Source: an uncultured Lachnobacterium sp. (GTDB taxonomy: Bacteria > Bacillota > Clostridia > Lachnospirales > Lachnospiraceae). Taken from it: a stretch of DNA of 64,000 nucleotides. The notes below the pieces were generated by a model that saw only the letters and a program-made list of their open reading frames with translations, was not told the origin of the DNA and did not search any database. Positions 53,602-62,438 of this stretch are shown here, piece after piece. Where the stretch lies: the NCBI GenBank assembly GCA_900546625.1, contig URDU01000005.1, positions 1 through 64,000 of the forward strand, given 5' to 3'. The first letter of the stretch is position 1, and each line of letters begins with the position of its first letter. The position numbers and the translations under genes were made by a program.

Positions 53602-54820
53602 CAAAACACCTCAATTCCTTTGGTTCAAATACTCCCTTGTTCAATTCATCAAGACTTATTACCCCAAGGCACAACTTTCCGTTATCATTTGTATATGTGA
53701 CATATACCGACTGACCGCATATGCTTGCAATGCTAAATGCCTTTTCAGTAGACAGCTTCATCAGTTCTTCACTCTTATCATCCTTCAAGCGATAATATGT
53801 CACTTCATCACTTTTTTCTTCAGAAAGGGCATAATATAAAAAGTCTCCGCTCTTTTTTAATGGTCCATATTGTGTTTTTCCATCCGCATCTATCGGAAGC
53901 TGTCTTGTCTGTCTGCTTTCGGTGTCAAACACAAAATATCCATCCTTTGACGAATAATAACCATCGCCATCTAACAGCCTAAGATCGTTAATATGGTCTA
54001 TTTCCGTCAGACATGTTGTCTTTTCATCTGCTATATCATATTGATATATTCCATTAAGCATATTATCATAAGCAAAAGACTCCGCATCATCTGACGCTCC
54101 CTCCTCTATCATCAGCTCTGTAACATCATCTCCAAACCGCACAGTCGAATAGTACACTACTTCGTCTTCATAATATATGTCCGTAATATTTGCCTGTTCG
54201 CTTGTTATCTTATCACTCATATACACCTTGTAATTATCGAGATCTATAACAAAAATACCGGCTTCAGGCTTATCATCATTTACAATCTGTCCTTCATCAT
54301 TAAGCTCTATTCTGTTACTGTAAGCTCCTATAACATAATTATCCCTGTACAAAACAGCCGTAACATTCTGAACATTCTCTAATTTGGCTGCTTTTTTACG
54401 ATTCTCACCGTTTGAGTCCATAACATACAGATATTGAACTGTCATATCTTCATCCGACATATTTCCTACATAATAAAGATGGTCATTGTAAAGCACCGTT
54501 CCGGCTCTTTCTGAACCATAAAAAGCTGCAGGACATGAGGGCTTCTCATTGGAGCCTGAGAATCCTTCATGTGTGCAGTTGGGCTTATCGCAATAGACCA
54601 TGTCCTTGCCTGATGCCGTATCGATAAGATGTAATATTCCGGAATCATCAAGATACAGTACATTGTCTTCTGAATAATTAAATCGTACATCTCCAGAGTC
54701 ATATGTGTACATTGTATTGGATGTACTGCGGTTTCTATTCTTTATTATAAAAACCGCAGTCACAATACAGATAATAAGTATGAAGATGATTGATGCGATT
54801 AATATGCGTTTTTTCTTCAT
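53588..54820 (-). CDS. Membrane-anchored beta-propeller-like protein
   Basis: 410 residues with one N-terminal membrane helix (about 5-26) and a large extracellular part of short repeated beta segments, e.g. VLYLDDSGILHLIDTASGK, HLYYVGNMSDEDM and LLYYALSE-like FLYYALSEEKSD. It contains a Cys-rich CDKPNCTHEGF loop seen in many Lachnospiraceae surface proteins. The repeat style resembles DUF5050/WD40-type propellers. It heads the four-gene ABC cluster, 62 bases after the secreted-protein gene. GGGGAG precedes the ATG. Function unknown. Confidence 0.7.
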   Translation of the reverse strand: MKKKRILIASIIFILIICIVTAVFIIKNRNRSTSNTMYTYDSGDVRFNYSEDNVLYLDDSGILHLIDTASGKDMVYCDKPNCTHEGFSGSNEKPSCPAAFYGSERAGTVLYNDHLYYVGNMSDEDMTVQYLYVMDSNGENRKKAAKLENVQNVTAVLYRDNYVIGAYSNRIELNDEGQIVNDDKPEAGIFVIDLDNYKVYMSDKITSEQANITDIYYEDEVVYYSTVRFGDDVTELMIEEGASDDAESFAYDNMLNGIYQYDIADEKTTCLTEIDHINDLRLLDGDGYYSSKDGYFVFDTESRQTRQLPIDADGKTQYGPLKKSGDFLYYALSEEKSDEVTYYRLKDDKSEELMKLSTEKAFSIASICGQSVYVTYTNDNGKLCLGVISLDELNKGVFEPKELRCFDDEE

Positions 54821-54882
54821 GTTAAACTCCCCATCCTTTTTTTAATGATTTTACTTAATTGTACTGTATTATACTGTTAAAA

Positions 54883-55278
54883 TCAATATACCGCCGTTGA
54901 ATTTGCAGTCCATGTCTGACCATATGCAGAAACTTTATGTGAACTTCTTATCCTAACACTACGGCAATTATATGGTGCTGAAAAATTAATTTCAACTGAC
55001 GTATAATAGCCTTTACTTTTAGTACTACTACCTGTCGCAAGCGTATATGTGTTAACATAACTATAGGTTGAGTCTACCGAAATTGAACCTGTTCTTATTT
55101 CATATGTTGTTGACGCAGTTGCTGTTGTGCTAGTTATAGTAGATGAACCTGTAGTGATATGTCCATTAACAGAACCTTTAGCCGCATACACCGATATACT
55201 CATACCTAAAGTCATTGCTAATGTTAATGTGAGTACTAAAACCAATTTCTTAAAATTTGCTTTTGTGATTTTGTTCAT
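54883..55278 (-). CDS. Secreted protein encoded next to agrD
   Basis: 131 residues. A signal peptide ends near VYA-AKGSVNG. The mature part, about 98 residues, is rich in Ser, Thr and Tyr and looks all-beta (TYEIRTGSISVDSTYSYVN, then SVEINFSAPYN), with one Cys only. It ends SSHKVSAYGQTWTANSTAVY. I recognise no family. It is on the same strand as agrBD, 32 bases after the agrD stop, with GGAG before the ATG, so it is probably co-transcribed and controlled by the same peptide signal. A bacteriocin-like secreted effector is one possible reading. Confidence 0.72.
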   Translation of the reverse strand: MNKITKANFKKLVLVLTLTLAMTLGMSISVYAAKGSVNGHITTGSSTITSTTATASTTYEIRTGSISVDSTYSYVNTYTLATGSSTKSKGYYTSVEINFSAPYNCRSVRIRSSHKVSAYGQTWTANSTAVY

Positions 55279-55309
55279 ATTTTTTCTCCTTCTTCTTTGA
55301 TATAATTAT

Positions 55310-55471
55310 TTATATGTTTCTATTATTTGTTACCTGAAATCTTCCTTTTTCAGGTCTTTTAGGTTGATATAAAATACAAGCGCAAAATGGATGGGTTTCA
55401 TTATCTCTTTTTATCTCGAAAATAACTACTTTTTTGACAAGCTCTAATGTTAGTCTTTTCAAACTATTCAT
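55310..55471 (-). CDS. agrD: AgrD-type cyclic peptide precursor
   Basis: 53 residues. The ATG at 55471 lies eight bases inside the end of agrB, with a perfect AGGAGGTG ten bases upstream. The N-terminus MNSLKRLTLELVKKVVIFEI is an amphipathic leader helix. The middle HPFCACILYQP holds the likely ring cysteine and signal segment, and the tail KRPEKGRF follows the charged, proline-containing pattern of AgrD recognition tails. AgrB should cut after the segment and close a thiolactone on Cys30 or Cys32. Which Cys is used, and the exact ends of the peptide, are not fixed by the sequence. Confidence 0.85.
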   Translation of the reverse strand: MNSLKRLTLELVKKVVIFEIKRDNETHPFCACILYQPKRPEKGRFQVTNNRNI

Positions 55472-56054
55472 TTTCAAATTTCACCTCCTGTTTAATAATT
55501 TTTGCCAACCCCAAAAGTAATGCGCATAATATAATAGAAGCAGACATATAACAAACACATAACCTACATATATCAAGCATAATAAACAACGCTATTATAA
55601 TGCTTTCTACTGCTAATATACATCTAGCAGCTTTCTTTGACTCGTGAAGTTCAATATAATCCATTGCCAAATTAGGATGATTTACTGTTCCTATAAAACT
55701 TATTACTAATACAGAGCATATAACCAGTAAATAAACAACCATCATGTAACGAACTGATATTAAACACATATGAATAACAACTATACTAATAATTATTGTT
55801 TCTATATAACAATGCAAAAATGAACTTGCATGATATCCCCCAGTCCTTTTCCTTAATAATAGAAAAAAGAATAAAAATAACATCATTTGAACAAACTGTT
55901 TAAAAATCCCGCCAACAAATAGCACTGATATAATAGTAATCCATTTTTCTATAATCATAGCTATACTATATGTGAAATATTCTTTCATCTCTATATTCAA
56001 TAAATTTTCTTTTTCCATTTGTTCCACTATAGCATTAACTATATTTTTCACCAT
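55464..56054 (-). CDS. agrB: AgrB-type peptide-processing membrane endopeptidase
   Basis: 196 residues with about five to six membrane segments. The catalytic pair His75 and Cys82 lies in RTGGYHASSFLHCYIET, at almost the same positions as in staphylococcal AgrB. It cleaves and cyclises the AgrD peptide at the membrane. The end of the gene carries the ribosome site and start of agrD. It is preceded by a spacer with two GGACAT repeats 20 bases apart. Assignment is secure from the motif and gene order. Confidence 0.93.
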   Translation of the reverse strand: MVKNIVNAIVEQMEKENLLNIEMKEYFTYSIAMIIEKWITIISVLFVGGIFKQFVQMMLFLFFFLLLRKRTGGYHASSFLHCYIETIIISIVVIHMCLISVRYMMVVYLLVICSVLVISFIGTVNHPNLAMDYIELHESKKAARCILAVESIIIALFIMLDICRLCVCYMSASIILCALLLGLAKIIKQEVKFENE

Positions 56055-56123
56055 GTCTTTTTCTTCCCTTTTTTATAATTTTATCTAACATAATAGATAA
56101 AATCAATAATCCCTGCACAAATC

Positions 56124-56149
56124 GGACATTTTTTGCAGAAAATGGACAT
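56124..56149 (-). promoter_or_regulatory. Paired ATGTCC repeats upstream of agrB
   Basis: GGACAT occurs at 56124-56129 and 56144-56149, i.e. ATGTCC twice on the minus strand, 20 bases apart, in the 111-base gap between agrC and agrB. Spaced direct repeats of this kind are typical of LytTR regulators such as the agrA product, giving autoinduction. Confidence 0.5.
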
Positions 56150-56165
56150 AAACTACGGTTACATA

Positions 56166-57470
56166 TTATAACGGGATAATTATAGAAAAACTAAATTCAT
56201 CGTCCTTATTTTCAATAACATATTCGCCATTGTATTTTTCTACAATTTGAATAATATTTTTTATGCCAATGCCATGCATTTCCGGTTCATCTTTTTTACT
56301 TGTTTTTATTTCATTATCACTGTAAATAATTGGATTACTGCATGTATTTTTCACTGAAAGAACTATAAGATTTTCCTCTATCACAAATTTTAGTTTTATA
56401 GTTTTCTTTTCCTCACATTTTTCACATGCTTCAATGGCATTATTTAGCAGATTTGCTAAAATCACTACCAGATCCTCATCCTCTATTACAATTTTTGATA
56501 AATCATTTACCTTAAACACAAAAACAATATTCTTACTGATAGCCTCCTGATACTTTGTATTAAGAATCGCATTTATTATCACATGATTTGTATTGATTAC
56601 ATTTTTTTCTCCAATAAAAGTATTGCTGATATTTCCTACATATTTACTTGCCTTGTCATATTCATGAGCTTTCAATAAAGATTCTATACACAATATATGA
56701 TTTTTAAATTCATGTGACTTTTTCTTCTGAATTTCATAATTTTCCGAAATAGAACGGTACATATCAATTTGGTTTTTAAACTGTAGTCCCAATATTTCCT
56801 TTTCATGCAATTTAGCTTCACTGGTTACAATATCGTTAATCAGGAAATATACAAATATATTCATCACAGCCAATCCCAAAGAGATAGAATATAAAACGTT
56901 CGCCTGCACTTCATTTTTTGTATATTGAAACGTCATAATCATTGCTATAATTGTAATTATTGTAAATACTGGGAAAAACAAAAATCTTCCCCATATTTTG
57001 TCAGGTAAAGTCTCTGTCGATTTTTTTCCAAAGTGTTTTTTTAGCAGTAATATACATAAAAATACTGTAATCTTGCTAAAAATAACAACCAAACTTCCCT
57101 CTAACGCATATCCTTTTTGTACCTCACCCGCTTTTGAAATAATTGTGTTATTACTAATATAAGCCACATAATCAACTATGATTGATAATCCCTGATATAA
57201 TAAGGCAAAAATGACTGATTTTTTTATACTTATTTCAAAATAAAAGCTCATAATTATAGCTGCAGCCAGTATAACCAACGTCATTTTCAATGCAAGCATA
57301 TCAGACAAAAATAATCCACATAAATAATAGCAGCAAATCAATGATAGCATCAGCAAAACTTTTTGACTTTTTCTTAATCTCGAATTCTCTTTGCAAAAAA
57401 CATCGTAAAATAAATTACAACATATCGCTTCAAATATAATAATTACTAAACTGAAAAAATATGTAAACAT
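56166..57470 (-). CDS. agrC: AgrC-type sensor histidine kinase (GHKL)
   Basis: 434 residues. Six to seven membrane helices fill the first 215 residues, as in peptide-sensing kinases. The phosphoacceptor region KKSHEFKNHILCIESL carries His253. The GHKL ATPase part has the N-box ILANLLNNAIEACE (near 340) and the G-box MHGIGIKNIIQIVEKY (near 400). It should sense the cyclic peptide made from agrD and phosphorylate the LytTR regulator encoded three bases upstream. Confidence 0.92.
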   Translation of the reverse strand: MFTYFFSLVIIIFEAICCNLFYDVFCKENSRLRKSQKVLLMLSLICCYYLCGLFLSDMLALKMTLVILAAAIIMSFYFEISIKKSVIFALLYQGLSIIVDYVAYISNNTIISKAGEVQKGYALEGSLVVIFSKITVFLCILLLKKHFGKKSTETLPDKIWGRFLFFPVFTIITIIAMIMTFQYTKNEVQANVLYSISLGLAVMNIFVYFLINDIVTSEAKLHEKEILGLQFKNQIDMYRSISENYEIQKKKSHEFKNHILCIESLLKAHEYDKASKYVGNISNTFIGEKNVINTNHVIINAILNTKYQEAISKNIVFVFKVNDLSKIVIEDEDLVVILANLLNNAIEACEKCEEKKTIKLKFVIEENLIVLSVKNTCSNPIIYSDNEIKTSKKDEPEMHGIGIKNIIQIVEKYNGEYVIENKDDEFSFSIIIPL

Positions 57471-57473
57471 ATA

Positions 57474-58199
57474 TCACAATTCTCCCTTATATGAAATGAA
57501 TGCATCCTTCACATTCTTATATCTCGCCTTAGGTATGAGCAATTCCTGATTATTACATAACAGTACTTTATAGTATTTAACACTCCTAATATATTTCAAA
57601 TTAGCCAAATAGCTTTGATGGATTCTAATAAAATGGAAGTCTTTTAGTTCATTTTCCAGCTCATTTAATGTGCCATATAAATTGTAGATTTTGATTTTAT
57701 CCTCCATGATATAGAATTGCAGTTTATGTAATTTGCTTTCAATATATAGTATATTGTCTATATTAATCTCCTTTTCTCCTTCATTGAACTTAAATTTTTT
57801 CTTTTTTACTACAAAATTCATCTTATGAAGAATGGCGTCCATGCATTCGCTTATGGAAGCCTCCAGATTAGTATTATTTTTCAACAGATATCTTATGGCA
57901 TCGACCTTGTAGCCCTCCAATGAATAATTTATATAAGCTGTCACAAATACTATATATATTTCAGAACTATATTCTCTGATTTTTTGTGCCGTAACAATTC
58001 CATCAACATCATCCATATTAATATCCAAAAAAATGATGTTGTATTGTTTAATTTCAATTCCTAAATCAATTATTTCCTTGCCTGATGAAAATGTATCTAT
58101 TTCATAAGAAATCTCTTTTTCGTTTAAATAGGCTGCAACATATTTATTTATATTATCTCTAAATACTTTTTCATCATCACATATAGCTATTTTTAACAT
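57474..58199 (-). CDS. agrA: AgrA-type LytTR response regulator
   Basis: 241 residues. A receiver domain (1-125) has the phosphoacceptor Asp59 in IIFLDINMDDVDG and the acidic pocket ICDDE. A LytTR DNA-binding domain follows (about 135-238), with FHFIRIHQSYLANLKYIRSV and LLIPKARYKNVKDAF. It is the first gene of the locus (agrA-agrC-agrB-agrD), the reverse of the staphylococcal order. TGGAGA is before the ATG. Its operon may include the repeats upstream of agrB. Confidence 0.93.
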   Translation of the reverse strand: MLKIAICDDEKVFRDNINKYVAAYLNEKEISYEIDTFSSGKEIIDLGIEIKQYNIIFLDINMDDVDGIVTAQKIREYSSEIYIVFVTAYINYSLEGYKVDAIRYLLKNNTNLEASISECMDAILHKMNFVVKKKKFKFNEGEKEINIDNILYIESKLHKLQFYIMEDKIKIYNLYGTLNELENELKDFHFIRIHQSYLANLKYIRSVKYYKVLLCNNQELLIPKARYKNVKDAFISYKGEL

Positions 58200-58279
58200 T
58201 TTTTCTCCATTACTATCTGTTGTATTTCAGTTATTATTTCAACAAATCTTTAAATAATCTGTATATTTTTTTACGAAAA

Positions 58280-58312
58280 AATCCGCAATACTATAATTTA
58301 GTATAGCGGATT
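58280..58312 (-). terminator. Terminator of the U32 peptidase gene and repeat copy C
   Basis: On the minus strand a 14-base stem with one mismatch (AATCCGCTATACTA against TAGTATTGCGGATT) closes a five-base loop and ends in six T. The arms match repeat copies at 2522 and 4766. Confidence 0.8.
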
Positions 58313-58333
58313 CATTCCTAAAAAACAATTATT

Positions 58334-59587
58334 TTAATCTAAAGCGATAGCCTCATTCTCCTGACGTCTTAAAATATCAAACTCATCAGGTGTCTCTGAC
58401 AGCTTTACATAGAATATCTGCTGTGGATGCGGGCAGGATTCCATCTCATTGCCGTCCTCATCAACGAGCGCAAGCACTGTTGCAAGCACATTGTCACCGT
58501 TTGGCTTCATGATTTCAATCTGCTCGCCAACTGAGAACTTGTTTCTCTGCTCCATGCGGTAGAGGCCTTTTTCATTTGGAGCACCTACGATACCAAGGTA
58601 TGTGTAGCCCTTCTCATAAGTATTGTTATCGTATATCTGAGTCTCCTCCGAAGGCTTTCCGTAGAAAAAGCCAGTGGTAAACTGTCTGTAGGTACAGCTC
58701 TTTATCTGCTCTAAGTACCATGGCATATTTGCCTCGTATTTCTCAGGTGACTCAAGATAATCATCTATCGCCTTGCGGTAGGTTCTTGCTACTGTTGCCA
58801 CATAGAGAGCGGTCTTCATACGTCCCTCTATCTTGTAGCTGTCTATTCCTGCATCAATCAGATCCGGGATATGCTCTATCATGCACAGATCCTTTGAGTT
58901 GAAGATATATGTGCCACGCTCATTCTCGTATACCGGCAGATACTCACCCGGGCGCTTTTCCTCCACAACAGAGTATTTCCAGCGGCACGGATGTGTGCAC
59001 GCGCCTTTATTCGCATCACGGCCTGTGAAATAGTTGGAAAGCAGGCATCGGCCGGAATATGAGATACACATTGCTCCGTGCACGAAGGTCTCTATCTCCA
59101 TCCTGTCATCTATGTGCCCTCTTATCTCCTTTATCTCCTTAAGCGAAAGCTCTCTGGCTGTCACCACGCGGCTGGCTCCGAGATTCCACCAGAACTGATA
59201 TGTGCCGTAGTTCGTGTTGTTGGCCTGTGTGCTGACATGTCTTTCTATCTCCGGGCAGACCTCCTTTGCAATCATGAAAACTGCCGGATCTGCAATGATC
59301 AATGCATCAGGTCTGTCCGGCTTCATATTGTGAAGCTCTGTAAAATATTCACGCACTCCGTCAAGGTCATAGTTGTGAGCCAAAATATTGGCAGTAACAT
59401 ACACTCTCACACCGTGAACATGCGCAAAGGCCACGCCCTCTGCCATCTCCTCCATCGAGAAATTCTTAGCCTTGGCCCTTAGTCCAAATGCCTCTCCACC
59501 GATGTAAACTGCATCAGCTCCATATATAACTGCTATCTTAAGTACCTCCAGGCTGCTCGCCGGACAAAGTAATTCTATTTTTCTCAT
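58334..59587 (-). CDS. Peptidase U32 family protein
   Basis: 417 residues from the ATG at 59587 (GGGAG five bases upstream; the ATG at 59599 has no site). Family features are clear: an N-terminal barrel with ELLCPASSLEVLKIA and DAVYIGGEAFGLRAKAKNF. The signature ETFVHGAMCISYSGRCLLSNY carries Cys residues. CTHPCRWKYSV follows, and a C-terminal OB-like domain. Relatives such as TrhP and RlhA hydroxylate tRNA or 23S rRNA, often with an Fe-S cluster. It shares its operon with an O-methyltransferase, which may use the same modified uridine. Confidence 0.93.
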   Translation of the reverse strand: MRKIELLCPASSLEVLKIAVIYGADAVYIGGEAFGLRAKAKNFSMEEMAEGVAFAHVHGVRVYVTANILAHNYDLDGVREYFTELHNMKPDRPDALIIADPAVFMIAKEVCPEIERHVSTQANNTNYGTYQFWWNLGASRVVTARELSLKEIKEIRGHIDDRMEIETFVHGAMCISYSGRCLLSNYFTGRDANKGACTHPCRWKYSVVEEKRPGEYLPVYENERGTYIFNSKDLCMIEHIPDLIDAGIDSYKIEGRMKTALYVATVARTYRKAIDDYLESPEKYEANMPWYLEQIKSCTYRQFTTGFFYGKPSEETQIYDNNTYEKGYTYLGIVGAPNEKGLYRMEQRNKFSVGEQIEIMKPNGDNVLATVLALVDEDGNEMESCPHPQQIFYVKLSETPDEFDILRRQENEAIALD

Positions 59588-59614
59588 TTTTTCTCCCATA
59601 CAGTTTTGTATTCA

Positions 59615-60256
59615 TCAAATCTTTGTTGACACCGTAATTCCATCGCCTATAGGCATCACTGCCGTCACCAGCTCATCGGAGTGTGTAAGCTCGTAGAGAT
59701 ACTCCCTCATACGCTTGTAGATGGTACGGTTTCTGCGCTCAACGATATAGTGCGATTCTATGATATCGCCATCCTGCAGCACATTGTCGGACACCAGCAC
59801 CCCGCCTGTCTTTAAAAGGCGAAGCACCTGCGGCATAAAGTTGATATACTGTCCCTTTGCCGCGTCCATAAATATCATGTCAAACTGTCCTTCAAGCTGT
59901 GGAAGTATCTCCGTTGCATCGCCCTCTAAGAGTGTAATCTGCTCCTGCTTCCCGGCTCTTTCAAAGTTAGCCTTTGCGATAGGTATTCTTTTTTCGTAAT
60001 TTTCAATCGTCACTATCTGACAACCCTTCGGTGCATACTCTGCCATCAAAACGGCAGAAAAACCAACCGCTGTTCCCACCTCGAGAATACGCATTGGTTT
60101 TTGCATTGCAAGAAGCAGCTTTAAAAAGCTCTGCATCTCTTTTCTGATAATCGGAACGAAGTCTCTTAAGGCTTCCTTCTCTATCTCATCTAATACAGGC
60201 GTGTTGCCTCTGTCCAAGGAATTGATATATGTGACAAGTCTCTCATCAACTATCAT
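59615..60256 (-). CDS. SAM-dependent O-methyltransferase (TrmR/YrrM-like)
   Basis: 213 residues from the ATG at 60256, preceded by AGGAAA; the longer frame to 60349 is not needed. The fold is the class I methyltransferase: ILEVGTAVGFSAVLMAEYAP, then IVTIENYEKR and FDMIFMDAAKGQY, with a C-terminal RNRTIYKRMREYLYEL. Bacillus TrmR methylates 5-hydroxyuridine in tRNA to 5-methoxyuridine; the adjacent U32 protein makes the hydroxyl, so this gene order fits that pathway. Activity is inferred from family and context. Confidence 0.88.
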   Translation of the reverse strand: MIVDERLVTYINSLDRGNTPVLDEIEKEALRDFVPIIRKEMQSFLKLLLAMQKPMRILEVGTAVGFSAVLMAEYAPKGCQIVTIENYEKRIPIAKANFERAGKQEQITLLEGDATEILPQLEGQFDMIFMDAAKGQYINFMPQVLRLLKTGGVLVSDNVLQDGDIIESHYIVERRNRTIYKRMREYLYELTHSDELVTAVMPIGDGITVSTKI

Positions 60257-60305
60257 TCTTGTATTTCCTAATCTGATTATTGACACAAATGCGCTTAACG
60301 GATAA

Positions 60306-60716
60306 TTACTGTGTATCCGAAGGCTCCACAGTCTGTGTCTCATTTTCATCGCTCTTGTCGGAGGACATGATTACCATCATATCCTTTGCCGTCATTGAAG
60401 TGTTGAGTGTGTATATCCCTGGCTTTATATGTCCTGAGTAAGCAGACAGCTTAAGCTGGAGATAAAATAAATTGTGATCCCTTACAAGGCCCTTGTCCTC
60501 TAAAAGCTGTCCAAGCTCCTCTGCGGAGATGCCCTTTTCCACCTGAACGAGTACATCCTGACCATCGCCATTTGTCATGGCAGGCTCAGTAAAAACTCTG
60601 TAGCCAAAATCATAGCAGATGCTGCAGATTTTTATGCCCGCAAACAGCACTAAAAGAGCAATCATTATTGAAAAAGCAACCCTTATAAAACCAAATAAAG
60701 CCTTGTTAAAATCCAT
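60306..60716 (-). CDS. Short MltG-like membrane protein lacking the catalytic domain
   Basis: 136 residues. One membrane helix (about 11-33) is followed by a LysM-like YceG N-terminal domain: VLVQVEKGISAEELGQLLED and GHIKPGIYTLNTSMTAKDMM. Full MltG proteins continue with a catalytic domain about 200 residues long; this chain stops after a charged tail. The gene is intact, with AGGAAC before the ATG. It may be a regulatory or adapter form of the transglycosylase. It lies nine bases after RNase J. Confidence 0.8.
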   Translation of the reverse strand: MDFNKALFGFIRVAFSIMIALLVLFAGIKICSICYDFGYRVFTEPAMTNGDGQDVLVQVEKGISAEELGQLLEDKGLVRDHNLFYLQLKLSAYSGHIKPGIYTLNTSMTAKDMMVIMSSDKSDENETQTVEPSDTQ

Positions 60717-60725
60717 AAGCTGTTC

Positions 60726-62399
60726 CTACACTTCCATAATTATAGGTATAATCATCGGTCTTCTCTTTGTTTCCTTCCAAACAAAGTCTCCCAATGCATC
60801 CTTTACCTCTGTCTTTATCTTGCCCCAGTCTGTCACATTGTTGTCTGTCAGACGCTCCATTGTGTCATCCAGCACGCATTTTGCCTCATCCATCAGGCTC
60901 TCAGAATTGCGCACATATACAAATCCTCTCGATACAATATCAGGGCCTGCAAGCAGCTGTCCTGAGCCTGCCTCAAGTGTCATCACAACGATGATGATTC
61001 CATCCTCAGCCAGACGCTGTCTGTCACGGAGCACGATATTTCCTACATCTCCTACACCGAGTCCATCGACCATGACATTGCCCACATGCACTCTGCCTGT
61101 CACCTTGGCACCGTCCTCATTGATTTCAAGCACATCTCCTGATGAAAGGATCTTGATGTGGTCTGTATCATATCCGAGCTGCTCGGCTATTTTGGCCTGT
61201 GCCACAAGATGCTTGTACTCTCCATGAACAGGGATTGCGTACTTTGGATTGACAAGAGAATAAATAAGCTTTATATCCTCCTGGCAGGCATGACCGGAAA
61301 CATGGACATCCTGGAATATAACGTCTGCACCCTTCATCATGAGCTCATTGATGATACCTGTAACCGACTTCTCATTTCCCGGTATAGGGTTTGAGCTGAA
61401 TACGATGGTATCGTTTGGCTTTATGGATACCTTTCTGTGGGTACCGTTTGCCATACGTGAAAGAGCTGCCATTGACTCTCCCTGGCTTCCTGTCGTGATG
61501 ATGACAGTCTGCTCATCAGGATAGCTTCTAAGCTGTTCTACATCTATAAGAATATTGTCAGGCAGCGACAGATAACCAAGCTCTGAGGCTATCGAAATGA
61601 TATTTACCATGCTTCGTCCCTCGATGGCTACCTTTCTGCCATACTTCTCCGCACAATTGATAATCTGCTGCACACGGTCTACATTTGATGCAAATGTAGC
61701 AATAATAATTCTGTTTTTCCTGTGATCCTCAAAGATGCCGTCCAATACCTTTCCGACAGACTTCTCAGACTGTGTGAAGCCCGGTCTTTCTGCATTGGTA
61801 CTGTCGCACATGAGTGCGAGCACGCCCTTCTTTCCAATCTCACCAAACCTTGCAAGGTCGATTGCATCTCCAAATACAGGTGTATAGTCCACCTTGAAAT
61901 CGCCTGTATGAACAACTATACCTGCCGGTGAATATATAGCAAGCGCTGCTGCATCCTGGATACTGTGGTTAGTCTTTATAAACTCAACCCTGAAGCAGCC
62001 AAGGTTGATGTGCTGTCCGTATTTTACGACTTTTCTCTTGACAGTCTTAAGCATACCATGCTCTTCAAGCTTTCTGTCAATAATTCCGACGGTAAGCTTT
62101 GTAGCGTATATCGGTACATTTATCTCCTTAAGTACATAAGGAATAGCACCGATATGATCCTCATGTCCATGAGTGATAAAAAATCCCTTGACCTTATCGA
62201 TGTTCTCCTTAAGATATGTGATATCAGGGATAACCAAATCTATTCCCAGCATATCGTCCTCAGGGAATGACAATCCGCAATCTACCACAATAATACTGTC
62301 CTCATACTCAAAGGCAGTAATATTCATTCCAATCTGCTCTAATCCTCCAAGTGGAATGATCTTAAGCTTACCTGTATTCTGTTTTTCTGTTTTCTTCAA
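60726..62399 (-). CDS. rnj: Ribonuclease J
   Basis: 557 residues. The metallo-beta-lactamase motif THGHEDHIG puts the metal ligands His77, His79, Asp81 and His82 in place. The beta-CASP part includes IIATFASNVDRVQ, and a C-terminal domain follows. It is a 5'-3' exo- and endoribonuclease central to mRNA and rRNA processing in Firmicutes. The start is TTG at 62399, chosen for the strong GGAGG seven bases upstream, giving MKKTEKQ. The DUF1292 gene is 40 bases upstream. Confidence 0.96.
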   Translation of the reverse strand: MKKTEKQNTGKLKIIPLGGLEQIGMNITAFEYEDSIIVVDCGLSFPEDDMLGIDLVIPDITYLKENIDKVKGFFITHGHEDHIGAIPYVLKEINVPIYATKLTVGIIDRKLEEHGMLKTVKRKVVKYGQHINLGCFRVEFIKTNHSIQDAAALAIYSPAGIVVHTGDFKVDYTPVFGDAIDLARFGEIGKKGVLALMCDSTNAERPGFTQSEKSVGKVLDGIFEDHRKNRIIIATFASNVDRVQQIINCAEKYGRKVAIEGRSMVNIISIASELGYLSLPDNILIDVEQLRSYPDEQTVIITTGSQGESMAALSRMANGTHRKVSIKPNDTIVFSSNPIPGNEKSVTGIINELMMKGADVIFQDVHVSGHACQEDIKLIYSLVNPKYAIPVHGEYKHLVAQAKIAEQLGYDTDHIKILSSGDVLEINEDGAKVTGRVHVGNVMVDGLGVGDVGNIVLRDRQRLAEDGIIIVVMTLEAGSGQLLAGPDIVSRGFVYVRNSESLMDEAKCVLDDTMERLTDNNVTDWGKIKTEVKDALGDFVWKETKRRPMIIPIIMEV

Positions 62400-62438
62400 A
62401 ATATTACCTCCAAATTTATTTCACGTACAACTGCAATC

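Noticed and set aside
60619..61227. Plus-strand frame of 202 codons
   Set aside because: It is antisense to RNase J, Ser/Pro-rich and without a family match or ribosome site.
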